DNA of 64,000 nucleotides from Massilia sp. erpn (GTDB taxonomy: Bacteria > Pseudomonadota > Gammaproteobacteria > Burkholderiales > Burkholderiaceae_D), in NCBI RefSeq assembly GCF_024400215.1, contig NZ_CP053748.1, positions 5,518,001 through 5,582,000 on the forward strand. Direction: 5' to 3'. Under the pieces are notes generated by a model. It ran no database searches. It was not told the origin of the DNA and saw nothing but the letters and a program-made list of their open reading frames with translations. Both the position numbers and the translations under genes were made by a program. Shown here piece by piece: positions 34,498 to 43,784 of this stretch. Numbering within the stretch: the stretch's first letter is position 1; every line of letters begins with the position of its first letter.

Positions 34498-35988
34498 TTA
34501 GCTGGCCATGGCGAGTTCGACGCAGTTGCGGCCGGCGCGTTTGGCGCGGTGCAGGGCGGCGTCCAGCCTGTCGAGGGCGGATTGGCCGCCTTCTTCCGGC
34601 GCGACCTGGGCAACCGCCAGGCTGATGGTGACGGTGTCGCAGCCGGGCAGTTCGGTGCCGGCAATGGTTTCGCGCAGCTTTTCGGCGAGCTTGAGGGCGT
34701 CGATGGCGACGGTGTGGGTGGCTAAGATGAGGAATTCTTCGCCCCGCATGCGGGCCAGCACGTCGGAGCTGCGCAGCCGGGTGCGCACGGTTTGCGCGAC
34801 CACGCGCAGGGCTTGGTCGCCTATCGGGTAGCCGTAGATATCGTTCACCGAGCGGAAGTTGTCGATGTCGAAGGAGATCAGGGCCAGCGGCAGCCCGTAT
34901 CGGCGGGCGCGGCGGATTTCCTGGTCGAGCAGGGTCTCGCCCTGGCGCCGGTTGCTGGCGCCGGTCAGGGCGTCGTTGATGGCGATCTGGGTCAGCTTGC
35001 CGGCCAGGGCGTCGTTTTGCTGGCGCAGCTCGCTCATGGCGAGGCCGAAGGCGATGAACTGCGCCAAGCTGGCGAAGCAGGCGAATTGTTCGCGCGAGAA
35101 TTGGATCAGGCGGTCGAACATCAGACATACGGAGCCGAGCACCGGGCCTTCCGGTTCGCTGCGCAGCGGCAGGGCCAGCACCATGCGCACGTCGCGGTCA
35201 TGCAGGCTGACGGCCAGCTCCGGATCGCCGGCTTTTTCGGGCGCGTCGAGCAGGACCAGCTCTCCGGTGCTGACGGCCAGCAGCGGCGGGAAGACCTGCT
35301 TCAGCGGCGATTCGAGCAGACGGTTGTGGCGCTGCATCAGGCGCGCCAGGTCGAGATGGTTGCGCGCTTCCTGCGCCACCAGCTGCAGATTGCCGTGCTC
35401 TTTCATGTGCAGCAGCGCGGTGTGGCGCACGCCGGGGAAGCTGCACAGGGCCAGGCAGATGTGCGCCGCCATCGTGCTCACATCCTCGGCACCGGTCAGG
35501 GCGCGCTGCAGGCTGCGCTGGATGGTGAGCAGGTCGCGCAGCTCGCGCTCCTTGTCCAGCAGCTGTTGCTGCAGCTGGGCTTGTGGATCGAGCGGCGGGG
35601 TCAGGGTCTGTTCGATGGTCTGCGCCAGCTCCTCGTTGAGGATGGGACAAATGCGGTATTGCAGCGGTCCGCTGGCCATCAGTTCGGGAATCCAGGCGGT
35701 ATTGGTGTAGGGGCAAAGCAGCAGCACCGGCTCGCCCGCGCGGCCGCGCACCAGCCCCGCGATGGCGGCCAGGTCGTGGCTGTTGGCGCTGTCGTAGCCA
35801 TTCAAATCGATGATCATGAGATCGATGCGGTGGCGTTCCAGCTGTTCGCGCGCCGCATGCACGCTGTCGGCCAAAGTCAGGCGGTCGAACTGCTCGCCGC
35901 AGCAGCTCTGGAAATCGGCCCGCCGTTCGCCGGACGGATTCAGGAACAGGCCAAATCGGGTGGGGCGTCCCGGCGCATCTGCAACCAT
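34498..35988 (-). CDS. GAF-GGDEF diguanylate cyclase with RGEEF active site
   Basis: The 496-residue soluble protein has a receiver-like N-terminal domain (residues 8-125, IDLMIIDLNGYD), a coiled-coil link, a GAF domain (about 160-320), and a GGDEF domain (about 335-492). The active-site motif is RGEEF (415-419) in place of GGEEF; the inhibitory site RSSD (406-409) is intact. The first Gly is the most variable position of the motif, so it may still make cyclic di-GMP. Its C-terminal end faces repeat copy 2. It could feed the VpsR activator (inference). Confidence 0.9.
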   Translation of the reverse strand: MVADAPGRPTRFGLFLNPSGERRADFQSCCGEQFDRLTLADSVHAAREQLERHRIDLMIIDLNGYDSANSHDLAAIAGLVRGRAGEPVLLLCPYTNTAWIPELMASGPLQYRICPILNEELAQTIEQTLTPPLDPQAQLQQQLLDKERELRDLLTIQRSLQRALTGAEDVSTMAAHICLALCSFPGVRHTALLHMKEHGNLQLVAQEARNHLDLARLMQRHNRLLESPLKQVFPPLLAVSTGELVLLDAPEKAGDPELAVSLHDRDVRMVLALPLRSEPEGPVLGSVCLMFDRLIQFSREQFACFASLAQFIAFGLAMSELRQQNDALAGKLTQIAINDALTGASNRRQGETLLDQEIRRARRYGLPLALISFDIDNFRSVNDIYGYPIGDQALRVVAQTVRTRLRSSDVLARMRGEEFLILATHTVAIDALKLAEKLRETIAGTELPGCDTVTISLAVAQVAPEEGGQSALDRLDAALHRAKRAGRNCVELAMAS

Positions 35989-36178
35989 TTTTGTCTCCCT
36001 GCGACTATGTACTTTTTGCTATTGTTCGCTTGCCTTGGTGTGGCTTATTAAGTGTGCCACAAAGTTCACGAACAACAATATTATTTGTGTCAACTACATC
36101 GGTTTTATGTGCGTGTGCGCACCGTCTGCAACGCTCGGCCTGCCAATACTGGGGTCTTGTGCGAGCAAGGAGAGCACC

Positions 36179-37168
36179 ATGGCCACCAATACACAGCCGC
36201 CGGCCACACCAGCCGGCAATCAGCAGCGCGACATCCAGCAGCAGCAGGATGCGCGCGATCATGCCGGGAACGGCCCACAGCAGCAGCGCGGGCCAATGCA
36301 AGCCGGCCATCACGACTTTCCTGTGCCGCCGCTGCCGCAACAGCATCTGGAAAAACCCGGCATCGAGGCCGGGATGTCGCTCAAGCCGCAGTTCCAGGCA
36401 CCCGCCTACTGCGGCAGCGGCAAGCTGCATGGCATGGCGGCCATCATCACCGGCGGAGATTCCGGCATCGGCCGCGCGGTGGCGGTGCTGTATGCACGTG
36501 AGGGTGCCGACGTGGCCCTGGTCTATCTGGCGGAAGAGCAGGAAGATGCGGAGGCCACGCGCCACAGCGTGGAGGCGGAAGGCCAGCGCTGCCTGCTGTT
36601 GCCGGGCGATGTGCGCGAGATGGCGTTCTGCCGCCAGGCTGTGGAGAGCACGCTGCGGGAATTCGGCCGGCTCGATATCCTGGTCAATAACGCGGCATTC
36701 CAGGAGCATGCGGCCAGGCTGGAAGAGCTGTCCGAAGAGCGCTTCGACCTGACCATGAAAACCAATATCTATGGCTACTTCCACATGGCCAAGGCCGCCC
36801 TGCCCCATCTGAAGCGCGGCAGTGCCATCATCAATACCGGTTCGGTGGTGGGCTTGCGCGGCTCGCGCCATCTGCTCGACTATTCAGCCACCAAGGGCGC
36901 GATCCACGCCTTCACCATGTCGCTCGCCGCCAATCTGATGGAGCAAGGCGTCCGCGTGAACGCCGTGGCGCCCGGCCCCGTGTGGACGCCGCTCAATCCG
37001 GCCGACCAGACCGGGGAGAAGATCGCGCAGTTCGGCGCGGACACCGATATGCGCCGCCCGGCTCAGCCGGAAGAGCTGTCGCCGGCCTATGTATTCCTCG
37101 CCGCGCCCTGCTGTTCCAGCTATATCAGCGGCATCGTGCTGCCGGTGACGGGCAGCGTGGGCGGGTAA
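36179..37168 (+). CDS. SDR family oxidoreductase (YghA/GsiB-neighbour type)
   Basis: The 329-residue protein starts at 36179 with AAGGAGA upstream. The first 70 residues are Gln/Pro-rich. A Rossmann domain follows with TGGDSGIGRA near residue 91, NNAA near residue 175, and the catalytic YSATKGA near residue 238. The long N-terminal arm is typical of the YghA-like SDRs linked to stress. It ends 4 bp before ku, so the two are one transcript and part of a stress/DNA repair group. Confidence 0.9.
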   Translation: MATNTQPPATPAGNQQRDIQQQQDARDHAGNGPQQQRGPMQAGHHDFPVPPLPQQHLEKPGIEAGMSLKPQFQAPAYCGSGKLHGMAAIITGGDSGIGRAVAVLYAREGADVALVYLAEEQEDAEATRHSVEAEGQRCLLLPGDVREMAFCRQAVESTLREFGRLDILVNNAAFQEHAARLEELSEERFDLTMKTNIYGYFHMAKAALPHLKRGSAIINTGSVVGLRGSRHLLDYSATKGAIHAFTMSLAANLMEQGVRVNAVAPGPVWTPLNPADQTGEKIAQFGADTDMRRPAQPEELSPAYVFLAAPCCSSYISGIVLPVTGSVGG

Positions 37169-37172
37169 GGCT

Positions 37173-38126
37173 ATGGCGCGCGCACTGTGGAAAGGGGCCA
37201 TCAGCTTTGGCCTGGTGCATATCCCGGTCGAGATGCACACGGCCGTGCGCGAACACGACCTCGATCTGAGCATGCTGGACAAGCGCGATTTTTCCCCGGT
37301 CGGCTTCAAGCGCTATAACAAGGGCAATGGCAAGGAAGTCAGCTGGGAAAACATCGTCAAGGGCTACGAATACCAGGACGGCGAGTATGTGGTGCTGTCG
37401 GAGGAAGACCTGCGCCAGGCCAATGTGAAGGCTACGCAGACCATCGATATCCTGGCCTTCGTCGATTCCAGTGAGGTGCCGCTGATTTACTACGACACGC
37501 CCTACTATCTCGCGCCGGGACGCGGCGGCGACAAGGTCTACGCCCTGCTGCGCGAAACCCTGCGCAAGGCCGGCAGGATCGCCATCGCCACGGTGGTGAT
37601 CCGCGTGCGCCAGCATCTATGCGCCCTGGTGGCGGCGGGCGACAGCATCATCATGAATACCTTGCGCTATGCCGAGGAGATCCGGGATGCAGAGGATCTG
37701 AAGCTGCCCGCCGGCGGCATGAAGGCGGCCGGCATCAGCGACAAGGAATTGAAAATGGCCCTGTCGCTGGTGGAGGGCATGAGCGAGCCATGGGCGCCGG
37801 AACAGTATCACGATACCTACAAGGCGGACGTCCTGGCTCTGGTGAAGAAGAAGGTCAAGGCCAGGCAGACCAGGACCATCACCATGCCGTCCAAGGAAGG
37901 CGCCGCAGCGCCTGCCGGCAATGTGATCGATCTGGTGGCCCTGCTCAAACAAAGCCTGGGCACGAAAGGCGGCAAGGCCGCCAGCGCGCAGGAAGGCGAC
38001 GACGAGGAGGAAGCCGCGCCGCCCGTCAGTCCTCGCCGCCCGCGGCAAAGCGCTCAGCCAGAAAGTCGAGCAAGGCGCGCACGGACGGAATCAGCCCCCG
38101 CCGAGAAGGAAAGGCGGCATAAATGA
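37173..38126 (+). CDS. ku: Ku protein of bacterial non-homologous end joining
   Basis: The 317-residue protein begins MARALWKGAISFGLVHIPVEMH, the bacterial Ku signature, with the ring domain to about residue 260. The rest is a basic tail (RRPRQSAQPESRARRARTES), common in Ku for DNA threading and ligase contact. Ku dimers bind DNA ends and recruit LigD, which is encoded 1.6 kb away on the other strand. The last 101 bases overlap the 3' end of the convergent LysR gene. Confidence 0.96.
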   Translation: MARALWKGAISFGLVHIPVEMHTAVREHDLDLSMLDKRDFSPVGFKRYNKGNGKEVSWENIVKGYEYQDGEYVVLSEEDLRQANVKATQTIDILAFVDSSEVPLIYYDTPYYLAPGRGGDKVYALLRETLRKAGRIAIATVVIRVRQHLCALVAAGDSIIMNTLRYAEEIRDAEDLKLPAGGMKAAGISDKELKMALSLVEGMSEPWAPEQYHDTYKADVLALVKKKVKARQTRTITMPSKEGAAAPAGNVIDLVALLKQSLGTKGGKAASAQEGDDEEEAAPPVSPRRPRQSAQPESRARRARTESAPAEKERRHK

Positions 38127-38937
38127 TTTCGCGGCTCGGCGCCCAATCGGGCAAGAGCCGCACCAGGCGCCCGGCATCCAGCTCGGAACGCACCATCATC
38201 AAAGGCAGATGCACCACGCCGACGCCGGCCACGGCCAGATGGCGCAAGGTCGTCATATCGGTCGTCACGAATTTCGGGCTATGGCGCTGGACCGCCTGGG
38301 CGCCGCCCGGTCCCTGCAGATTCCATACATGGCCATCCATCGGCACGCCGTTGGCCAAGCTGGGCCAGTCCGCCAGGTCGGCCGGCGCGGCGGGCAGGCC
38401 GAAGCGCTCCACCAGCTGCGGGCTGGCCACCAGGATTTGCGGCGCGTAAGCCAGGGTGCGCATGGTCAGGCCGCTGGTATCGTTGAGCGGCAGCGGGCGC
38501 ACGCGCAAGGCCAGATCCAGCCCTTCGCCGATCACGTCGGCCACGCGGTTCATGCCGTGCAGCTGGATGCTCACGCCGGGATACAGGACCGCGAATTCGG
38601 CCAGCATCCGGTCCACCTTCGCATGCAGCAGGCCGATGGGACAGGACAGCCTGACCGTGCCGCAAGGCTGAGCGTGGCTTGCCTCGATCAGCGCCTGCGC
38701 CGAATCGGCTTCCACCAGCATGGCTTTGCAGCGGCAGTAGTAAGCTTGTCCCAGTTCGGTCACGGCGAAGCTGCGCGTGGAACGCTGCAGGAGCCGCACA
38801 TTCAGGCGCTCTTCCAGCAGCGCGATGCGCCGGCTCAGTTTCGATTTCGGAATGCCCAGTACCCGGCCCGCCGGAGCGAAACCGCCGTTGTCCACCACCT
38901 GCACGAAGTAGTACAGGTCATTCAAATCTTGCTGCAT
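38026..38937 (-). CDS. LysR family regulator next to the isochorismatase-like gene
   Basis: The 303-residue protein starts at ATG 38937 with the LysR HTH (NGGFAPAGRVLGIPKSKLSRRIALLEERL) and an effector domain. Divergent from the isochorismatase-like hydrolase across 131 bp, which it probably regulates. Its 3' end overlaps ku by 101 bases in antisense. A longer frame to 39054 exists but runs over the promoter region. Confidence 0.9.
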   Translation of the reverse strand: MQQDLNDLYYFVQVVDNGGFAPAGRVLGIPKSKLSRRIALLEERLNVRLLQRSTRSFAVTELGQAYYCRCKAMLVEADSAQALIEASHAQPCGTVRLSCPIGLLHAKVDRMLAEFAVLYPGVSIQLHGMNRVADVIGEGLDLALRVRPLPLNDTSGLTMRTLAYAPQILVASPQLVERFGLPAAPADLADWPSLANGVPMDGHVWNLQGPGGAQAVQRHSPKFVTTDMTTLRHLAVAGVGVVHLPLMMVRSELDAGRLVRLLPDWAPSREIIYAAFPSRRGLIPSVRALLDFLAERFAAGGED

Positions 38938-39068
38938 GCGGCTTATCGTTCTAACAATGGAACACTGAAACCAAATTTTACTATCTACCGGCGACTTTCT
39001 CCCAGCCTTATTCTGTTCTGCATCGGAGCGCAGCCAGGTGGCTGCGCACGTCATACCTGGAGAATAAT

Positions 39069-39695
39069 ATGAGCAAACCCTATATCCGCCTGGACAAAAA
39101 CGACGCCGCCGTCCTGCTGGTCGACCATCAGGCTGGCCTGCTGTCGCTGGTGCGCGACATCGGCCCGGACAAATTCAAGAACAATGTGCTGGCCCTGGCC
39201 GATATGGCCAAGTATTTCAAGCTGCCGACGATCCTGACCACCAGTTTCGAAAACGGCCCGAACGGCCCGCTGATGCCGGAACTGAAAGCGATGTTCCCGG
39301 AGGCGCCGTATATCGCGCGTCCCGGCAATATCAACGCCTGGGATAACGAAGATTTCGTGAAGGCCGTCAAAGCCACCGGCAAGAAGCAGCTGATCATCGC
39401 CGGCGTGGTGACCGAAGTCTGCGTGGCCTTCCCTGTGCTGTCCGCGCTGGAAGCGGGCTTTGAGGTCTTCGTCATCACCGACGCCTCAGGCACCTTCGAC
39501 GAGATCACCCGTCAGGCGGCATGGGACCGCATGAGCCGCGCCGGCGCGCAGCTCATGAGCTGGTTCGGCGCGGCCGGTGAACTGCACCGCGACTGGCGCA
39601 ACGATATCGAAGGCCTGGGCGCCCTGTTCGCGGCCCATATCCCGGATTACCGCAACCTGATGACCAGCTACAGCGCGCAGACGGCTAAGGCTTAA
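39069..39695 (+). CDS. Isochorismatase-family cysteine hydrolase (YcaC-like)
   Basis: The 208-residue protein has the family triad: Asp19 in AAVLLVDHQAGLL, a Lys in the central sheet, and Cys in AGVVTEVCVAFPVLSA near residue 117. The YcaC-like size and the SYSAQTAKA tail fit that branch, whose substrates are mostly unknown. AGGAGAAT lies eight bases before the start. The end overlaps the 3' end of ligD by 11 bases on the other strand. Confidence 0.92.
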   Translation: MSKPYIRLDKNDAAVLLVDHQAGLLSLVRDIGPDKFKNNVLALADMAKYFKLPTILTTSFENGPNGPLMPELKAMFPEAPYIARPGNINAWDNEDFVKAVKATGKKQLIIAGVVTEVCVAFPVLSALEAGFEVFVITDASGTFDEITRQAAWDRMSRAGAQLMSWFGAAGELHRDWRNDIEGLGALFAAHIPDYRNLMTSYSAQTAKA

Positions 39696-42183
39696 AACCC
39701 AGCGCTTTCATGGCCGGGGCGACGCCGCGCGCGCCCGCGCCATACCCGGACCAGGGCATGTTGCCCTGGTCCAGCCGCGTGTGGACGGTATCGATAGTCC
39801 ACTGGTCGGCACCGCGCAATGCCGCCAGCTCGTCCCAGCCGCAAGGCACGGAAATGCCCAGGCCCGGACGGCTGCGCGCGGACCAGGCGCACACCGTGGT
39901 GGCGCCGCGACCATTGCGCAGATAGTCGATGAAGATTTTGCCGACCCGGTTTTTCGGCCCGCTCTTGAAGGCGAAACGGTCAGGCAGCGTCTGCGCCATA
40001 TGCTCGACGATGGCTTTGCTGAAGGCCTTGACCGTGTCCCAGTCATAATGCGGCTTGATCGGCACGACCGCATGCAACCCCTTGCCGCCGCTGGTTTTGA
40101 GGAAGGTCTGCAGGCCCAGCTCATCCAGGAAGGCGTGCAGCAGCTGCGCCGCTTCCTGCATCTGCGGCCATACCACGCCCTCCCCTGGATCGAGGTCGAA
40201 CACCATGCGGTTGGGCTTTTCATAGTTCCGGCCCAGCGCATTCTGGGTATGGAATTCAACCACATTCCACTGCGCCGATTCCAGCAGTCCCTGCACGGTG
40301 GCGACTTCCAGCATCGGTGCATGCTCCGGGTCCAGCTCCTGCGGCAGCGATTTGACGCCGGCCAGCTTGCCGCTTTCGGCATGCTTCTGGAAGAACAGCT
40401 CCCCGCCCACGCCGGCCGGCGCGCGCACCAGGGCCACCGGACGGCCTTTCAGATGTTCCAGCATCAGCGGCGCCACCAGGGCGTAGTAGCGTACCAGGTC
40501 GATCTTGCTGCTGCCGCTGACGGCGTCGATCACGCGCTCGGGATTGCTGATCTTGAGCGATGCGGGCAGCTTGCTATGCACCGGCGCGGATGTGCCGCCC
40601 TCCCCTTGCCCGGCTTTCGCCTTGATCTGCGGCTTGTCGGACACGATATCCTCAATATGCGCCGGGCGCTCGCGCCGGATGGCGCGGGCCTTCTTGTCGC
40701 CGCGCAGTCCCTGGAATACAGCGTGGCGCACCGATCCGCTGCGCGTCCACTCGCCAAAGCTGACCTCGGCCACCAGCGTGGGCTTGACCCAATGCGCTTT
40801 CTTTCCGATGCTGCGGCTGGCGGCGAAGGGGCTATCGGCGACATGCAGCTTTTTCAGCCTCGCCGTCAGTTCGCGCAGCGAGTTTTCGTTGAAGCCGCTG
40901 CCCACATTACCGGCATAATGCAGCTTGCCTTCCTCATCGAAATAGCCGAGCAGCAGCGAACCGATGCCGGTGCGCGCGCCGCGCGGATCGGTATAGCCGC
41001 CGATCACGAATTCCTGGCGTTGCCCGCATTTGAGCTTGATCCAGTCGGCCGACCGGCGCGACACATAGGGCGCGTCGCGCCGCTTGCCGATCACGCCTTC
41101 CAGCCCCAGCCTGCAAGCCGCACTCACAATATCGTCGGCTTTGGCGTCGAGTATGGTACTCAGGCGCACCTTGTCCGAGCGGCTCTTTTCCAGCACGGTT
41201 TGCAGCAGCTCTCGGCGTTGTTCAAACGGCAGATGGCGCAGGTCGTAGCCATTCAGATACGGGACATCGAACAGGAAGTAGACGATACTTTCCACGCGTT
41301 CGCCATCGAAAGCCTGTTGCAGCAGGCCGAAATCGGGCAAGCCGTTTTCGCTGTGGACGACGATTTCCCCGTCATACCAGCCTGCCGGCAGTTGCATCGA
41401 CGCCAGCTCCGCGCGCAACGGCTCCAGCTTATGCGTCCAGTCATTGCCGTTGCGGGTCATCAGCCGGATCTTGTTTCCATCGATGCGGGCCAGCAGGCGG
41501 TAGCCGTCATACTTGATTTCGAACAGCCACTGTTCCGGTTCGGCAGGCGGCGCATCCACCAGCGTCGCCAGTTGCGGACTCAGCTCGGCGGGCAGCGCGG
41601 CGGCGCGGGGTGGCGCCTTCTCATCGGTGGATGCCGGCATGTCCAGGTCTTTGACGCTGTCCGGCATTTCATCAACCACGCTGAATTCCGCGGCCGGCCG
41701 CGCATACTCATCGCTTTCCTTGATGAGCAGCCAGGGTTCCTGCTTTTCCCCGCGTCCCTTCATGCGCACCAGCACCCAGCGCCCATGCATCTTATGGCCG
41801 CGCAGCTCGAACTTCAGATTGCCCTGGCGGTAGCCCTGGCGCGGATCGCCAAGCGGATGCCAGCTGCCCTTGTCCCAGATAATGACCTTGCCCGCGCCAT
41901 ATTGTTTGGGCGGGATGGTACCTTCGAAATCGTTGTAGGAAAGCGGATGGTCTTCCACATGCACGGCCATGCGCTTGTCGTGCGTGTCGTAGCTGGGGCC
42001 TTTGGGAACAGCCCAGCTTTTCATGGCGCCGTCCAGCTCCAGGCGGAAGTCGTAATGCAGGCGGCTGGCCCAGTGCTTCTGGATGACGAAGCTCAGCACC
42101 TCCCCCTGCACGCCGCCTTCGGCCGGTTCCGGCGTGATGGAGAAATCGCGCTTGGCTTGATAGGTCTTGAGGGCGTCCTTCAT
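39685..42183 (-). CDS. ligD: DNA ligase D (phosphoesterase-ligase-polymerase)
   Basis: From ATG 42183 the protein has 832 residues in the Pseudomonas order. The 3'-phosphoesterase domain is residues 10-160 (RLHYDFRLEL, His43 and Asp45). The ATP-dependent ligase has the nucleotidyl Lys224 in EIKYDGYR and an OB domain to about 510. The primase-like polymerase is residues 540-830, with the metal-binding DLD in VFDLDPGEG. It repairs double-strand breaks with Ku. Upstream residues in the open frame (to 42303) have no known motif, so the start is at 42183. Confidence 0.96.
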   Translation of the reverse strand: MKDALKTYQAKRDFSITPEPAEGGVQGEVLSFVIQKHWASRLHYDFRLELDGAMKSWAVPKGPSYDTHDKRMAVHVEDHPLSYNDFEGTIPPKQYGAGKVIIWDKGSWHPLGDPRQGYRQGNLKFELRGHKMHGRWVLVRMKGRGEKQEPWLLIKESDEYARPAAEFSVVDEMPDSVKDLDMPASTDEKAPPRAAALPAELSPQLATLVDAPPAEPEQWLFEIKYDGYRLLARIDGNKIRLMTRNGNDWTHKLEPLRAELASMQLPAGWYDGEIVVHSENGLPDFGLLQQAFDGERVESIVYFLFDVPYLNGYDLRHLPFEQRRELLQTVLEKSRSDKVRLSTILDAKADDIVSAACRLGLEGVIGKRRDAPYVSRRSADWIKLKCGQRQEFVIGGYTDPRGARTGIGSLLLGYFDEEGKLHYAGNVGSGFNENSLRELTARLKKLHVADSPFAASRSIGKKAHWVKPTLVAEVSFGEWTRSGSVRHAVFQGLRGDKKARAIRRERPAHIEDIVSDKPQIKAKAGQGEGGTSAPVHSKLPASLKISNPERVIDAVSGSSKIDLVRYYALVAPLMLEHLKGRPVALVRAPAGVGGELFFQKHAESGKLAGVKSLPQELDPEHAPMLEVATVQGLLESAQWNVVEFHTQNALGRNYEKPNRMVFDLDPGEGVVWPQMQEAAQLLHAFLDELGLQTFLKTSGGKGLHAVVPIKPHYDWDTVKAFSKAIVEHMAQTLPDRFAFKSGPKNRVGKIFIDYLRNGRGATTVCAWSARSRPGLGISVPCGWDELAALRGADQWTIDTVHTRLDQGNMPWSGYGAGARGVAPAMKALGFKP

Positions 42184-42371
42184 GCTGGCACTGTAGCGGC
42201 GTCCCACGCGCGGCACGGTACGCCAGCTAACACACGGCGGACAAATGTAAGCAGATTGGCGGACTTGTAAGCGCTTGTAAAAGCCGTCAACTGACTCAGC
42301 CAAGGCCGCGTTTTCAGCTCAAGGGCACACACTGGTGCACCGGATAGATAAACCCCAACATGGAGCTTCAA

Positions 42372-42728
42372 ATGAAAAAAGTCATCGCAACCCTGATCGC
42401 TGGTCTGTTCGCTTCCGCTGCTTTCGCACAAGCTCCGGCGCCTGCCGCTTCCACCCCGGCCGCACCTGCCGCCAAGGCTGAAGTCAAGGCCGAACCGAAA
42501 GCCGAAGGCCACGTCAAGCACGCCAAGGCGCACAAAACCGAAAAAGGCGAGAAAGCCGCCGCCGAATCGAAAGACCTGAAAACCGAGGTGAAAGCCGATG
42601 CGAAAGTAGCCAAGACCGAAGCCAAAGCTGATGCCAAGGTAGCAAAAGCCGAAACCAAGGCCGATGCCAAAGCTGCCAAACCTGAAGCCAAGGCCGAGCA
42701 GAAGCCAGCCGCCGCTCCTGCCAAATAA
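42372..42728 (+). CDS. Secreted Lys/Ala-rich repeat protein
   Basis: The 118-residue protein starts at ATG 42372 (GGAG six bases upstream) with a signal peptide (MKKVIATLIAGLFASAAFA). The mature part is Ala/Lys/Glu-rich with KADAKVAKTEAKADAKVAKAE-type units, histone H1-like in composition and probably helical. It may bind polyanions in the periplasm. The next plus-strand gene is a shorter paralogue. A strong terminator follows. Confidence 0.7.
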   Translation: MKKVIATLIAGLFASAAFAQAPAPAASTPAAPAAKAEVKAEPKAEGHVKHAKAHKTEKGEKAAAESKDLKTEVKADAKVAKTEAKADAKVAKAETKADAKAAKPEAKAEQKPAAAPAK

Positions 42729-42749
42729 TTCCGCCCCGCTTCTCTCCTG

Positions 42750-42776
42750 AAAGCCCGCGCCGCGGCGCGGGCTTTT
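42750..42776 (+). terminator. Rho-independent terminator after the first Lys/Ala-rich gene
   Basis: AAAGCCCGCGC-CGCG-GCGCGGGCTTT (42750-42774) is an 11-bp perfect stem followed by TTTT. Confidence 0.88.
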
Positions 42777-42921
42777 CCACAAGAGCCGGCACGCCGCGAA
42801 CGCGTTGTGTATCAAGCGAAAATAATGCACTTGGCTGTCAACCGCCATGCAAGCGGCTGCGTTTTTTAAGCCGTGAGACACAACAGTGCATCACTAACAT
42901 AACCTTATATAGGACTACGCC

Positions 42922-43107
42922 ATGAAGAAAGCTATCGCAACCCTGATCGCATCCCTGTTCGCTACCGCCGCTTTCGCACAGGCTCCTGCTCCAGCAGCCG
43001 CCACGGCTCCTGAAGCGCAAGCTGCAGCAGCTCCTCACGCTGCCAAGCACACCAAGGCTAAACACCACAAGCATGCCAAGAAAAGCAAGGCCAAAGCAGC
43101 CAAATAA
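42922..43107 (+). CDS. Secreted 61-residue Lys/His/Ala-rich protein, paralogue
   Basis: The 61-residue protein has nearly the same signal peptide as the gene at 42372 (MKKAIATLIASLFATAAFA), then an Ala/Pro-rich linker and a basic tail with several His (KHTKAKHHKHAKKSK). It is separated from its larger paralogue by a terminator, so it has its own promoter. The His/Lys cluster could bind metal or nucleic acid; this is a guess. Confidence 0.65.
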   Translation: MKKAIATLIASLFATAAFAQAPAPAAATAPEAQAAAAPHAAKHTKAKHHKHAKKSKAKAAK

Positions 43108-43140
43108 TCAAAAATAAAAATACGCTTGTGAAAACAAAAA

Positions 43141-43165
43141 AACCCGCGAAGCACTTCGCGGGTTT
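43141..43165. terminator. Bidirectional rho-independent terminator
   Basis: AACCCGCGAAG-CAC-TTCGCGGGTT is flanked by A-runs upstream and TTTTT downstream, between a plus-strand and a minus-strand gene. Confidence 0.92.
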
Positions 43166-43182
43166 TTGCTTATTCGGGCTGC

Positions 43183-43659
43183 TTATTTGACCGGCTTGTA
43201 GACGCCGCTGGCGAAATACAGATCCCCGACCCTCTCCACATAAGTGCTCTTCGGTTCGATCTTGCCGCTCACGGTGTTCGGCCAGCGGTAGTCAACCCAG
43301 CCCTTGCCGTCCTTGCTGTTGGCGACATCGCGGAATTTCTGCATGAAGCCCACGCCATCGACATCGCGCAAATCGTAAAGCCGCTTGCCGACCAGCTTCG
43401 CATTGCCGCCGTGCGCAATCACCGGCCCTTCGTCGAGCGGCATGATGAAGACGTATAAATCCTTCTCGCGCAGCAGCGGCGTGCGCAAATTGACTTCGGC
43501 CGCGACCTTGTCGCGCCCATGCTGCTTGTAATACGCGATGGCTTTTTTCACCAGGGCCACCGCCTCATCGGCCGTGCCGCGTTCATGGTCCTGCGCGCCG
43601 GCCAACATGGTGACGCTGGCAAGCACCATGGCCAGCATCCAGGGCATTAATCTTTTCAT
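43183..43659 (-). CDS. Secreted single-Cache domain protein
   Basis: The 158-residue protein starts at ATG 43659 (AGGAGAGAG upstream) with a signal peptide (ends MLAGA). The rest is a single Cache_2 domain: AVALVKKAIAYYKQHG near residue 36, then YVFIMPLDEGPVIAHGGNAKLVGK near residue 70, and KGWVDYRWPNT near residue 120. Free-standing Cache proteins bind small acids in the periplasm; there is no kinase or receptor part here. Confidence 0.8.
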   Translation of the reverse strand: MKRLMPWMLAMVLASVTMLAGAQDHERGTADEAVALVKKAIAYYKQHGRDKVAAEVNLRTPLLREKDLYVFIMPLDEGPVIAHGGNAKLVGKRLYDLRDVDGVGFMQKFRDVANSKDGKGWVDYRWPNTVSGKIEPKSTYVERVGDLYFASGVYKPVK

Positions 43660-43784
43660 ACGCTCTCTCCTGCCAGACCATCCTAGCCCGGCACGGGCTG
43701 AATGTGCAAGGGGGATGGGAACTACTGTTTCACATAAGCAACACATACCGCGATGACTGGAACGGCTGCGCCATGGATAAAAAA

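Noticed and set aside
39781..42270. 829-codon plus-strand open frame opposite ligD
   Set aside because: LigD on the minus strand has all catalytic motifs; the plus frame is an artefact of high GC.
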